This document shows positions 43,352 to 51,976 of a stretch of 64,000 nt of DNA, piece by piece. Positions within the stretch are counted from its first letter, which is position 1, and each line of letters begins with the position of its first letter. The notes below the pieces were generated by a model. That model was not told the DNA's origin. It saw only the letters and a program-made list of their open reading frames with translations, and did no database searches. A program made the translations under genes and the position numbers. The stretch comes from Gillisella vitis (GTDB lineage Bacteria > Pseudomonadota > Alphaproteobacteria > Rhizobiales > Rhizobiaceae): contig NZ_LMVL02000001.1 of NCBI RefSeq assembly GCF_001541345.2, positions 310,001 to 374,000 on the forward strand, in the 5' to 3' direction.

Positions 43352-44395
43352 ATGACATACCTGCCCGATCCCAAGCGCTATGATAACGCCCATTTTCGCC
43401 GTACAGGCCGAAGTGGCCTGAAACTGCCAGCGCTTTCCTTTGGCCTCTGGCATAATTTTGGCGATACCACGCCAGTTGAGACCCAACGCTCCATCCTGTT
43501 CAAGGCGTTTGATCTGGGCATTACCCATTTCGATCTCGCCAATAACTATGGCCCACCAGCAGGCAGCGCCGAAATCAACTTTGGCCGCATCCTGCGCGAA
43601 GATTTTGCAGGTCTGCGCGATGAGTTGATCATTTCCACCAAGGCAGGCTGGGATATGTGGCCGGGTCCTTATGGTCGCGGTGGTGGCTCGAAAAAGGCGC
43701 TGCTTTCCAGCCTCGACCAGAGCCTGACGCGGCTCGGTGTCGATTATGTCGATATTTTCTATTCCCACCGCTATGATGCCGAGACACCGTTGGAGGAAAC
43801 CGCCGATGCACTGGCGCAGGCCGTGCGGCAGGGCAAGGCGCTCTATGTCGGCATCTCATCCTATTCCGGCACCAAAACCCGCGAGATTGCAGCGCTTTTG
43901 AAAGAGCGGCAGGTGCCGCTGTTGATCAACCAGCCCGCCTATAACCTGTTCAACCGCTGGATTGAAAAGGACCTGATTGATGCCGCCGATGAGGTTGGCG
44001 CGGGCATCATTGCCTTCACACCGCTGGCGCAGGGCCTGCTGACCAATAAATACCTCAACGGCATTCCAGACGATGCCCGCGTCAACCGTCCCGGCGGCGA
44101 TTTCCTGCGGCCAGAGCATTTGAAGGAAGAGAATATTGTTCGCGCCCGCGCCCTGAATGAAATTGCCGCTCGCCGTGGTCAATCGCTGGCGCAGTTGGCG
44201 ATTGCATGGGTTTTACGCGATCCGCGAGTCACCTCTGCCCTGATTGGAGCCAGTTCTGCCCGACAGATTCAGGAAAATGTCGATGCTTTGAACAATCTCT
44301 CCTTCACAGCCGAAGAGCTGGCCGAGATTGATCGCTACGCCGTAGAAGGTGGCATCAACCTTTGGGAAAAGCCTTCACACGATCAGGTGGTGTAA
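43352..44395 (+). CDS. gpr: Aldo/keto reductase of the YghZ (L-glyceraldehyde 3-phosphate reductase) type
   Basis: 347 residues from the ATG at 43352. It follows E. coli YghZ almost block for block: 'LKLPALSFGLWHNFGD', 'LGITHFDLANNYGPPAGSAEINFGRIL', 'DELIISTKAGWDMWPGPYG' and 'YVDIFYSHRYDAETPLEETADAL'. The Asp-Tyr-Lys-His tetrad lies in the second, third and fourth blocks. YghZ reduces reactive aldehydes such as L-glyceraldehyde 3-phosphate and methylglyoxal. Placed at the end of a monooxygenase operon, it may detoxify an aldehyde released on C-S cleavage; formaldehyde itself is not a known substrate, so this is only a suggestion. Confidence 0.85.
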   Translation: MTYLPDPKRYDNAHFRRTGRSGLKLPALSFGLWHNFGDTTPVETQRSILFKAFDLGITHFDLANNYGPPAGSAEINFGRILREDFAGLRDELIISTKAGWDMWPGPYGRGGGSKKALLSSLDQSLTRLGVDYVDIFYSHRYDAETPLEETADALAQAVRQGKALYVGISSYSGTKTREIAALLKERQVPLLINQPAYNLFNRWIEKDLIDAADEVGAGIIAFTPLAQGLLTNKYLNGIPDDARVNRPGGDFLRPEHLKEENIVRARALNEIAARRGQSLAQLAIAWVLRDPRVTSALIGASSARQIQENVDALNNLSFTAEELAEIDRYAVEGGINLWEKPSHDQVV

Positions 44396-44452
44396 GACTT
44401 TTGGGCCTGCCCCGGGCATGCGGTTGAGGATAAATGCAGGCTCTGGGCAGAC

Positions 44453-44486
44453 AAAAACGGAAGCACTTCACGGTGCTTCCGTTTTT
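44453..44486. terminator. Strong bidirectional intrinsic terminator
   Basis: AAAAACGGAAGCAC (44453-44466) and GTGCTTCCGTTTTT (44473-44486) form a perfect 14-bp stem with a 6-base loop. A T-run ends the stem on both strands, so it terminates the rightward aldo/keto reductase operon and the leftward metY gene. Confidence 0.9.
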
Positions 44487-44496
44487 CCATGTTTGA

Positions 44497-45819
44497 TTAG
44501 GCAGCCTTGCTTTTCTGGATGCCAGAAGATGCCGCATCGAGACCACGTTGGATATCGGCGATGATATCATCGATATGCTCAATGCCGATGGAAAGGCGCA
44601 CGTAGCCCGGCGAGACACCGCTTGCGGCCTGCTCTTCTGCCGTGAGCTGGGAATGGGTTGTCGAGGCCGGGTGAATGGCCAGGCTGCGGGCATCGCCAAT
44701 ATTGGCAACGTGATAGAGCAATTCGAGCCCGTCGATGAACTGGCGTCCAGCGTCCAGCCCGTCTTTCAGCTCAAAGCCGACAAGACCGCCATAACCACCC
44801 TTGAGATATGTATCGGCCCGCTCGCGCCATACGCCGCTCTGCTGAGATGGATAGATCACCTTGGCGACTTCTGGGCGCTTGGCCAGATAGTCCGCAACGG
44901 CTGCGGCGTTTTTAACGTGGCGCTCAATGCGAAGCGGCAGGGTTTCAATGCCTTGCAAAAGCTGGAAGGCGTTGAAGGGTGAGAGTGCGGCTCCAAGGTC
45001 ACGCAGCAGGGTCACACGCGCCTTGATGATATAGGCAATAGGACCAAGCGGCTTGGTGGCTTCCGTCCAGACGGCGCCGTGGTAGCTTGGGTCTGGTGTG
45101 TTCAGCGCGGGCTGACGCTCTTTGTGGGCTTCCCAATCGAAATTGCCGCCATCAACGATCAAACCGCCAATGGACGTGCCGTGGCCGCCAAGATATTTGG
45201 TGGAGGAATAGACAACCACAGCCGCGCCATGATCGAACGGACGCGCCAGCAAGGGGGCTGCGGTATTGTCGACAATCAGCGGAATGCCAACTTCCCGGCC
45301 AATGGCGGCCACCTCGGCAATCGGGAAGACCGTCAGTTTCGGATTGGGCAGGGTCTCGGCATAATAGGCGCGGGTGCGCTCATCCGTGGCGCGGCGGAAA
45401 TTTTCCGGATCAGTCGGATCAACAAAACGAACCTCAATGCCCTGATCTTTCAGCGTGTTGGCAAACAGGTTCCATGTGCCGCCATAAAGATCAGTGGAGC
45501 TGATAATATTGTCGCCAACCTTTGCGAGGTTCTGGATCGCAAACGCAGATGCCGCCTGCCCAGAGGCAAGCGCCAAAGCTGCAACGCCACCTTCGATGGC
45601 TGCAATGCGCTGCTCAAGCACATCCACGGTAGGGTTGCCGATGCGGCTATAGATATTGCCCAGCTCTTTCAGGGCAAACAGATTGGCCGCATGCTCCGTA
45701 TCCCGGAACTGAAAAGACGTGGTCTGATAGATCGGAACGGCGACAGCCCCCGTCGTCGGGTCGGCGCGCCAGCCGGCATGAAGGGCCAGCGTTTCTGGAT
45801 GCAATGGTTTGCTGCTCAT
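44497..45819 (-). CDS. metY: O-acetylhomoserine sulfhydrylase (O-acetylhomoserine aminocarboxypropyltransferase)
   Basis: 440 residues, the length of MetY rather than of shorter cystathionine synthases. The PLP lysine is K208 in 'VVVYSSTKYLGGHG', the cofactor-stacking Tyr is in 'NIYSRIGNPT', and the phosphate-binding 'ASGQAA' loop is at ~86-91. The enzyme makes L-homocysteine from O-acetyl-L-homoserine and sulfide (or a methionine directly from methanethiol), in the cytoplasm. That makes it the natural sink for sulfide or methanethiol released by the neighbouring monooxygenases. It stands alone, leftward, divergent from the ribose-type importer operon. I saw no SAM-II riboswitch in its leader. 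Confidence 0.9.
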   Translation of the reverse strand: MSSKPLHPETLALHAGWRADPTTGAVAVPIYQTTSFQFRDTEHAANLFALKELGNIYSRIGNPTVDVLEQRIAAIEGGVAALALASGQAASAFAIQNLAKVGDNIISSTDLYGGTWNLFANTLKDQGIEVRFVDPTDPENFRRATDERTRAYYAETLPNPKLTVFPIAEVAAIGREVGIPLIVDNTAAPLLARPFDHGAAVVVYSSTKYLGGHGTSIGGLIVDGGNFDWEAHKERQPALNTPDPSYHGAVWTEATKPLGPIAYIIKARVTLLRDLGAALSPFNAFQLLQGIETLPLRIERHVKNAAAVADYLAKRPEVAKVIYPSQQSGVWRERADTYLKGGYGGLVGFELKDGLDAGRQFIDGLELLYHVANIGDARSLAIHPASTTHSQLTAEEQAASGVSPGYVRLSIGIEHIDDIIADIQRGLDAASSGIQKSKAA

Positions 45820-46162
45820 CTATAACTCCCGTCCTGTGTTGAATTTCCGCCAGTCACCGCCCTGGATTTTTGCTATGCCTTTGGCCTCTGTGACGGTTGC
45901 ATGATGGAATAATCCATCGATTAAGTAGAGAAATATTCTTCCCTTCTTTCGACACCACTTAGAAATTGCGCCTGAGGGAAGAGCCGGTCGTCTGCTGCCT
46001 CTTAACGTCTGAGCGAAAAGCTGGCTGGGATGATCGCTGCGACATTTCGGTGCTGATTGGGTCTGTTTTTCCCACTTGGTTTATCAAGACGCAAAATTCT
46101 TTCTGGGCCAAATAGTAAATTATCTTAATCTATAGAAATGATAGATAAATGGAGAAGACAGA
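45820..46162. promoter_or_regulatory. 343-base divergent region between metY and the ribose-type importer
   Basis: On the metY side, GATGGA (45903-45908) and TCCATC (45913-45918) form an inverted repeat around ATAA, and CCAG/CTGG near 45854-45869 could form a small leader hairpin. On the importer side there is an AT-rich patch with TCTAT-AGAAATG-ATAGA near 46130-46145, then GGAGA before the start. I looked for the SAM-II pseudoknot common before alphaproteobacterial methionine genes and could not build one. Confidence 0.4.
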
Positions 46163-47176
46163 ATGTCGGGCGATGAATTCAACAGTGGGATTGCACGACG
46201 TCAGCTCATCAAGCTCTCGGCCTTTGTTGGCGCAGCAGTTGCGGGGGCAGGCCTGCTTGGTGTCAATGCTGCCCATGCAGCAGATGATGCTCTCAGCCTG
46301 AAAGGCAAGCGGATCGGCATCAGCACGGCAGGGACCGACCATTTCTTTGACCTCCAGGCCTATAATGCCCAGATCGCTGAAGTGAAGCGCTTGGGCGGCG
46401 AACCGCTTGCCGTTGACGCGGGCCGCAGCGATGGCAAGCTGGTGGCGCAACTCCAAACCCTGATCGCGCAAAAGCCGGATGCCATCGTGCAACTGCTTGG
46501 CACCTTGACGGTTATCGACTCCTGGTTGAAACGGGCGCGTGACGCAGGCATTCCGGTTCTGACCATTGATGTCGGCTCCAGCCATTCGCTGAACAATTCG
46601 ACTTCCGACAATTGGGGCATCGGCAAGGATCTCGCCCTGCAACTGGTCTCCGATATTGGCGGCGAAGGCAATGTCGTGGTCTTTAACGGCTTTTATGGCG
46701 TGACGCCCTGCGCCATTCGCTATGACCAGCTTGTCAACGTCATCAAATATTTCCCGAAGGTCAAGATTATCCAGCCGGAACTGCGCGACGTCATTCCCAA
46801 TACCGTTCAGGATGCGTTTGCGCAGGTGACCGCCATTCTCAACAAATATCCGGAAAAAGGCTCGATCAAAGCCATCTGGTCCGCCTGGGATATTCCGCAA
46901 TTGGGGGCAACCCAGGCGCTGGCGGCAGCCGGACGCACGGAAATCAAGACCTACGGCGTCGATGGCAGCCCTGAAGTTTTGCAACTGGTGGCGGACCCGG
47001 CCTCGCCTGCCGCCGCCGATGTCGCGCAACAGCCCGCCGAACTCGGTCGCCAGGCCATTCAGAATGTGGCGCTGCTGCTGTCCGGCAAGACCTTGCCGCG
47101 CGAGAGCTATGTGCCAGCCCTGTTGGCCAACAAGCAGACTGTCAACGATGTCACCAAGAAGCTCGGAATCGGTTGA
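46163..47176 (+). CDS. Ribose-type ABC transporter substrate-binding protein with Tat-like signal
   Basis: 337 residues. The N-terminus 'ARRQLIKLSAFVGAAVAGAG...AHAADD' (about residues 11-40) has the twin-arginine and the mild hydrophobic core of a Tat signal, unusual for a sugar-binding protein of this class. The mature part is RbsB-like ('GKRIGISTAGTDHFFDLQAYNAQI', 'ARDAGIPVLTIDVGSS', 'IKTYGVDGSPEVLQLV'). The first beta strand 'ISTAGTDHFFDLQAYNA' differs from usual sugar binders, where an Asn/Asp-rich 'NPF' motif is common. It begins a four-gene importer operon divergent from metY; the ligand is unknown but probably not plain ribose. Confidence 0.84.
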   Translation: MSGDEFNSGIARRQLIKLSAFVGAAVAGAGLLGVNAAHAADDALSLKGKRIGISTAGTDHFFDLQAYNAQIAEVKRLGGEPLAVDAGRSDGKLVAQLQTLIAQKPDAIVQLLGTLTVIDSWLKRARDAGIPVLTIDVGSSHSLNNSTSDNWGIGKDLALQLVSDIGGEGNVVVFNGFYGVTPCAIRYDQLVNVIKYFPKVKIIQPELRDVIPNTVQDAFAQVTAILNKYPEKGSIKAIWSAWDIPQLGATQALAAAGRTEIKTYGVDGSPEVLQLVADPASPAAADVAQQPAELGRQAIQNVALLLSGKTLPRESYVPALLANKQTVNDVTKKLGIG

Positions 47177-47247
47177 TCGCCAAGACATGGTGTTGGAACG
47201 CCACAGCTTATGCCAGGTCGCCAAGCGACTTTGCGAGGGACATTTTC

Positions 47248-48801
47248 ATGCGTGACAGACAGCCTGCGGATAGCGATGCAATCCGCTTCCATGGCATTTC
47301 CAAACGGTTTGGCGGAGCAAGAGCGCTTGCCGACGTGTCCTTTGGCGTCCGCGCTGGAACGATCCATGGGCTTGTCGGCCAGAATGGTGCGGGAAAATCG
47401 ACCCTGATCAAAATTCTCGCCGGTCTTCACCGGCAGGATGACGGAACAATCGAGATCGACGGGGTTGGAATACCGGATCTGTCACCGCCGCTGGTCGAAA
47501 AGCTGGGCATCCATTTCATTCATCAGGATCGCCTTCTGGTCCCGTCCTTCACGGTTGGCGAGGCCTTGTTTCTGGGGCGCGAACCGAAGATTACCGGCAC
47601 ACCGTTTTTGGATCGGCGTGCGATGAAACGTCATGCAAAGGCGATCTTGCAGGACTATTTCGGCCTGAGCCTGCCGACCAATGCATTGATCGGCGAGTTG
47701 ACCACCGCGCAAAAGCAGATCGTCCAGATCACACGCGCGCTGCTGGCCAAGCCCAAGGTGCTGGTGTTCGACGAGCCGACGGCGGCGCTGGTGCGGCGTG
47801 AGGCCGATATGTTGTTTTCCCTGATCCGACGGTTGCGGGGCGAGGGGGTGACGATCGTTTATATCTCGCATTACCTGGCCGAAATCGAAGCGCTTTGCGA
47901 TGACGTGACTGTGCTGCGCAATGGTGAGGTGGTTGCCAGCCGCTCGCTTGCCGGTCTTTCGGCAAAACAGATCGCAACCCTGATGGTGGAGCGCGATATT
48001 GCCGAGATGTTTCCAAAACGGGTCGTCGCCAAGGGCGAACGCCTGCTGGACGTTCGCGGTTTGACAGCCGATGGCCAGTATCAGGATGTGTCCTTCAGCC
48101 TGTATAGGGGCGAAGTGCTCGGCATCACCGGTCTTTTAGGCTCCGGTGCCAAGGAACTGTTGCAAACGCTGTTTGGTTTGGAAACGGCAAGTGCTGGTGA
48201 GATTCAAACGGGTGAGACGGTGGTGTCATTCGACAACCCACGCCAAGCCGTGTCGCGCAATCTGGCGCTTGTGCCGGAAGACCGACGCGGCAATGGCGTG
48301 GCTTTGGACCTCACGGTGGCGGAAAACATCACGCTTGCCAGTCTCGACCGTTTTTCGAGGGCGGGTTTCCGGAAGACCGGTCATGAGAAGAGTGCGGTGG
48401 ACCGGCTGATCGCGCAGTTGCAGATCAAGACGGCAGGCCGCGATGCGCCGGTCCGAACCCTGTCCGGTGGCAATCAACAGAAGGTGGCGATTGCAAAATG
48501 GCTGAGCCGCCAATCGGAAATCTATCTTCTGGACGAGCCGACTGTTGGCGTCGATATTGGCGCGAAAGTCGAAATTTACCAGCTGATCGGCGAGCTGGTC
48601 GAAAAGGGCGCTGGCGTCATCATCCTGTCGTCCGACCTGCCGGAACTGGTTGGCATAACCGACCGGATTCTGGTGTTTTTCCGGGGCCGGATCACGGCGG
48701 AACTCACCTCCAGCCAGACGACGGCGGACGCAGTCTTTGCGAGCGCGACCGGCTCGGATGCCGCAACGGGGTCGAAGGAAGGATTGCGCCATGTCGGCTG
48801 A
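47248..48801 (+). CDS. Ribose-type ABC transporter ATPase (duplicated domains)
   Basis: 517 residues from the ATG at 47248 behind GAGGGA; a longer frame upstream reaches into the binding-protein gene and is unlikely. Domain 1 has Walker A 'GQNGAGKSTLIKILAG', an unconventional signature ('LTTAQKQIVQITRALL') and 'LVFDEPTAALV'. Domain 2 has the degenerate P loop 'GLLGSGAKELLQ', signature 'LSGGNQQKVAIAKWL' and 'LLDEPTVGVDIG'. This asymmetry is normal for RbsA-like ATPases. It overlaps the next permease gene by 11 bases. Confidence 0.88.
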   Translation: MRDRQPADSDAIRFHGISKRFGGARALADVSFGVRAGTIHGLVGQNGAGKSTLIKILAGLHRQDDGTIEIDGVGIPDLSPPLVEKLGIHFIHQDRLLVPSFTVGEALFLGREPKITGTPFLDRRAMKRHAKAILQDYFGLSLPTNALIGELTTAQKQIVQITRALLAKPKVLVFDEPTAALVRREADMLFSLIRRLRGEGVTIVYISHYLAEIEALCDDVTVLRNGEVVASRSLAGLSAKQIATLMVERDIAEMFPKRVVAKGERLLDVRGLTADGQYQDVSFSLYRGEVLGITGLLGSGAKELLQTLFGLETASAGEIQTGETVVSFDNPRQAVSRNLALVPEDRRGNGVALDLTVAENITLASLDRFSRAGFRKTGHEKSAVDRLIAQLQIKTAGRDAPVRTLSGGNQQKVAIAKWLSRQSEIYLLDEPTVGVDIGAKVEIYQLIGELVEKGAGVIILSSDLPELVGITDRILVFFRGRITAELTSSQTTADAVFASATGSDAATGSKEGLRHVG

Positions 48802-49852
48802 GGTGAATTCCGTTTCGATTGGCGTGAGGTCGCCGACAGCCACCGGCACACGTCATCACGGCTCGTCCCAGGGAGGTGAGCTTGCCCAGCCCCGTAAGGG
48901 TGCACCCTGGGGCGCGGCTTGGCTGCTGCGGACCGGGTCCATAGTCGGAATCCTCGGCGTCTTCCTGTTTTTTTCGTTGACAGCGCCCTTCTTCTTCAGT
49001 TTCGGCAATCTGGGCAATGTGCTGGCGCAATCGGCCATTCTCGGAGTGCTGGCCTTTGGGCTGACGGTGGTGAGCATTGCGGGCGGGTCGAATGTCGTGA
49101 CGGGCGGGATCGATCTGTCGCTGGCCGCCAATATGGGCCTCAGTGCTGCGGTCTATGCCAGCCTTGTGCAGCTGGGATGGAGCGATGGTGTCGCTGTTTT
49201 GGGGGCGCTGGCCACCGGATTGGTCATCGGTCTTGTCAACGCCTTGGCTGTGGTCATTGTCGGTATTGTGCCGCTTCTGGCAACGCTTGCGGTGATGAAT
49301 GTGGTGGCCGGTCTCGAACTGGTGTTGACCCAAAACACCGTCATTCCTGCCTCCACCGATTTTCTCTCACTGCTTTCAGCCACAGGGCCGTTTGGCTTGC
49401 CGGTGCTGGCCTATGTTCTGCTGGGGGCGGCCTTGCTGGTGGGAGCTGTCGTCCAATATACCCCGCTTGGTTTGAGGCTTTACGCGGTCGGTGAATTTCC
49501 GGAAGCAGCAAGATCGGCGGGCCTCAGGGTCAAAACCCTGACGGCAGGTGCCTTCATCGCTGCGGGTCTGCTGGGCGGTATCGCTGGCATCCTCAATACG
49601 TCTTATCTCAGCGGCAGTTCCACCGGCGCCGGTGATATCTTGCTGCCCGTCGTGGTAACCACTCTGCTGGGCTCGGTCTTTTCACGGCGGCTGGTGCCGA
49701 CCATTCCCGGCACGCTGGTTTCGGCGATTTTTATCGGTGTGCTGATCAATGGATTTCAACTGCTCAATCTGTCGAGCACATTGGTGGCTGGCGTCCAGGG
49801 CGCGCTGATCCTTCTGGTCGTCTCGGCCACCACTTTGCTGCGCAGGAGGTAG
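48791..49852 (+). CDS. Ribose-type ABC transporter permease 1
   Basis: 353 residues from the ATG at 48791, inside the last codons of the ATPase gene. A polar leader of ~60 residues precedes the first helix ('TGSIVGILGVFLFFSLTAPFF'). RbsC-type blocks are 'VTGGIDLSLAANMGLSAAVY' and 'IVPLLATLAVMNVVAGL'. It is followed at 7 bases by a second, distinct permease, so the channel is likely a heterodimer, unlike the single-permease importer of the fucose operon. Confidence 0.86.
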   Translation: MSAEVNSVSIGVRSPTATGTRHHGSSQGGELAQPRKGAPWGAAWLLRTGSIVGILGVFLFFSLTAPFFFSFGNLGNVLAQSAILGVLAFGLTVVSIAGGSNVVTGGIDLSLAANMGLSAAVYASLVQLGWSDGVAVLGALATGLVIGLVNALAVVIVGIVPLLATLAVMNVVAGLELVLTQNTVIPASTDFLSLLSATGPFGLPVLAYVLLGAALLVGAVVQYTPLGLRLYAVGEFPEAARSAGLRVKTLTAGAFIAAGLLGGIAGILNTSYLSGSSTGAGDILLPVVVTTLLGSVFSRRLVPTIPGTLVSAIFIGVLINGFQLLNLSSTLVAGVQGALILLVVSATTLLRRR

Positions 49853-49859
49853 GATCGTC

Positions 49860-50861
49860 ATGTCGACAGTTGACGCGAAGACCTGGACGGCTGGGGCTTT
49901 GGCAAGTGGCCGCCGTCGCGGTGCATATCTGGCGCGTTATGCGCTGATCCTCGCTATCCTCGCCGTGATTGCGATATTTTCAACGGTGGCGCCAAGCTTT
50001 CTGACGGGCGCCAACCTGCTGAGCGTGCTGGTCAACAATGTCGCTTTGCTGGCCATCGTGTCGATTGCGATGACCTTTGCCGTCGCCTCCGGCGGCATCG
50101 ATCTTTCGGTCGCAACGGCGGTGGATTTTGCCAGTTTCACCTTTGTTTCGCTGGTGCTGGTCGGTGTGCCTGTCGGCTTCGCCGTGCTTGCGGCAATTCT
50201 CGCCGGCGGACTGGTCGGTGCCTTGAATGGCCTGTTGATTTCGGCAATCGGCATCTCGCCGTTTCTGGCGACGCTTGGAACGCTGTTCATCGGTCGCAGC
50301 GTGCAGCAATTGCTCACCAATGGCGGCAATCCGGTCTATCTGTCCCAAGCCGCTATTCCGTCAGGCTTTTCGTTTATCGGTCATGGACAATTGCTCGGCA
50401 TACCTGTGCCGCTGGTCGTCACGCTGTCGCTGATTGTTTTGACTGGTGTACTACTGTCAATGACCCGTTTTGGGCGGGTCCTGACGGCTATCGGCACCCA
50501 AGCCAGCGTGGCGCGCTATTCCGGCCTGTCTGTCGCCTCAGTTGTTGCAAGCGCCTATATCCTGGCCGGCCTGATTGCCGCGATCGCTGGCATCCTTTTG
50601 ACGGCAACGGTCAATGTCTACATTCCGTCATCCGGTAATGCTTTCCTGCTGAATGCCATTGGCGCAACCTTCATCGGCACGACACTCCATCCGCTGCGCC
50701 GTCCCAATGTGGTTGGCACCGTGCTTGGCGTTCTGCTGCTTGGCCTCGTCTCGAACGGGTTGCTGCTGTCCGGTTTGAATTTCTATTGGCAACAGGTTGC
50801 AACGGGCCTGTTGATTTTTTCGGTGCTGGCCTTGAGCTTCAAGACGGGGCGCCCGTCGTGA
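49860..50861 (+). CDS. Ribose-type ABC transporter permease 2
   Basis: 333 residues; the GGAGG before its ATG is at the very end of the first permease gene. About nine to ten membrane helices begin at ~25 ('ALILAILAVIAIFSTVAPSFL'). 'ASGGIDLSVATAVDFASFTF' and 'IGISPFLATLGTLFIGRSVQ' identify it as RbsC-like. It closes the four-gene transporter unit. Two different permeases are also found in autoinducer-2 (LsrC/LsrD) and some polyol importers, so the substrate class is open. Confidence 0.86.
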   Translation: MSTVDAKTWTAGALASGRRRGAYLARYALILAILAVIAIFSTVAPSFLTGANLLSVLVNNVALLAIVSIAMTFAVASGGIDLSVATAVDFASFTFVSLVLVGVPVGFAVLAAILAGGLVGALNGLLISAIGISPFLATLGTLFIGRSVQQLLTNGGNPVYLSQAAIPSGFSFIGHGQLLGIPVPLVVTLSLIVLTGVLLSMTRFGRVLTAIGTQASVARYSGLSVASVVASAYILAGLIAAIAGILLTATVNVYIPSSGNAFLLNAIGATFIGTTLHPLRRPNVVGTVLGVLLLGLVSNGLLLSGLNFYWQQVATGLLIFSVLALSFKTGRPS

Positions 50862-50913
50862 TCGTAAAGAAAATTCTACTTTAGTCGTAATCTCCGGTAG
50901 ATCGATCCTTGAT

Positions 50914-50971
50914 GACACCGTATGGAGGAACGCCATTGCTCGTGATTGGTGCGGCTCTTCAATACGGTGTC
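50914..50971 (+). other. Long-range inverted repeat in the leader of the amino-acid-type binding protein
   Basis: GACACCGTAT (50914-50923) and ATACGGTGTC (50962-50971) are perfect complements separated by 38 bases. The second arm ends 12 bases before the AAGGAG ribosome site region of the next gene, so folding could affect translation or mark an mRNA processing site. It is not a terminator. Confidence 0.45.
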
Positions 50972-50992
50972 GCGAAAATAAGGAGCCTCGCG

Positions 50993-51829
50993 ATGCTGTC
51001 CGCCACCATGACCAAGACAATCTTCGGTTTTGTTCTCTCGATATCCGCCCTCGTCGCAACTCAGGCCTTGGCAGATGCCACACTTGACCGCATCAAGGGA
51101 CGTGGCAAGCTGACTGTTGGCGTTATCCTGTCTGGCGCGCCCTTTGGTTATATCGATCCGAAAACCCAGGACCAGAAAGGGTTTAACGTCGATATTGCCC
51201 AGGCGCTTGCCGACGATCTCGGCGTCAAGCTGGAAACGGTAACGGTCACGCCGCCCAACCGGGTGCAGTTTCTCCAGCAGGGCAAGGTCGATATTCTGAT
51301 TGCCAATATGCAATATACCGAGGACCGCGCCAAGGTGCTGGATTTCGTGCCGACACCTTATGATCGCAGCGGCGGTGCTGCCGTGGTGCGCAAGGATAGT
51401 GGCCTGAAGGATTGGGCCGACCTGAAGGGCAAGCCGGTCTGCGTCTCGCAGGGCTCCAACTATACCCAGCCGCTGATCGAGGAATATGGTGCCATCGTCA
51501 AGGCGCTGCCGAGCCAGCCGGAATCGCTGCTGGCGTTGCAGGGCGGCAATTGCGTGGCGGCTGTGCATGTCGGCGCAACGGTTGGGCTGTTGTTGCAGGA
51601 TCGCCCGGAGGAATGGAAAGATTATGCCATTCCGTTCCCGACCGAACTGGTCCCCTCGGACTCGGTCATCTGGCTGCGCAAGGGTGAGAAAGATACCCAG
51701 ACCGCCCTCGACAGTGCCGTCAAAAAACTGCATGTTTCCGGAAAACTGCTTGATTTCGCCAAGTCCAGCCGTCTGTTGAATACCGACTATCTCGAGCAGG
51801 AACATAAGGCGCTCGCCGCGACCAAGTAA
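50993..51829 (+). CDS. Polar-amino-acid-type ABC transporter substrate-binding protein
   Basis: 278 residues from the ATG at 50993, which has AAGGAG 7-8 bases upstream; a second Met five codons later is possible. A signal peptide covers residues ~1-27, ending 'ATQALADA'. Family 3 blocks follow: 'IKGRGKLTVGVILSGAPFGYID', 'GFNVDIAQALADDLGVKLETV' and 'LQQGKVDILIANMQYTEDRA'. In place of the usual Arg-Ser-Tyr ligand set there are substitutions ('LSGAPFGYID'), so a non-standard amino acid such as a sulfonated or sulfur-containing one is possible. It starts the next operon with two permeases and an ATPase. Confidence 0.86.
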   Translation: MLSATMTKTIFGFVLSISALVATQALADATLDRIKGRGKLTVGVILSGAPFGYIDPKTQDQKGFNVDIAQALADDLGVKLETVTVTPPNRVQFLQQGKVDILIANMQYTEDRAKVLDFVPTPYDRSGGAAVVRKDSGLKDWADLKGKPVCVSQGSNYTQPLIEEYGAIVKALPSQPESLLALQGGNCVAAVHVGATVGLLLQDRPEEWKDYAIPFPTELVPSDSVIWLRKGEKDTQTALDSAVKKLHVSGKLLDFAKSSRLLNTDYLEQEHKALAATK

Positions 51830-51873
51830 GACGAAGATGAAAGGGTGCTCCGGCATCCTTAGCCTTCATCAAA

Positions 51874-51953
51874 TTTCGAATATCTCAAATATATCAATGA
51901 TTTGGAATATTCGAAAACAGAATACAAAGGTTATTTCCAATGACACTTTGTAT
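51874..51953 (+). promoter_or_regulatory. Two AT-rich inverted repeats between binding-protein and permease genes
   Basis: Arms at 51874-51890 and 51900-51916 match at 15 of 17 positions, with TTTCGAATAT perfectly repeated, around a 9-base loop. A second inverted repeat, ATACAAAG (51922-51929) and CTTTGTAT (51946-51953), follows. They may regulate a promoter for the permease operon or hold the 3' end of the binding-protein message. Confidence 0.5.
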
Positions 51954-51976
51954 CAGCGGCGCAACGGTAGAGACAC

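Noticed and set aside
45820-45960. Possible SAM-II riboswitch before metY
   Set aside because: The pseudoknot helices and conserved loop bases of SAM-II could not be found on the minus strand; only short hairpins are visible.
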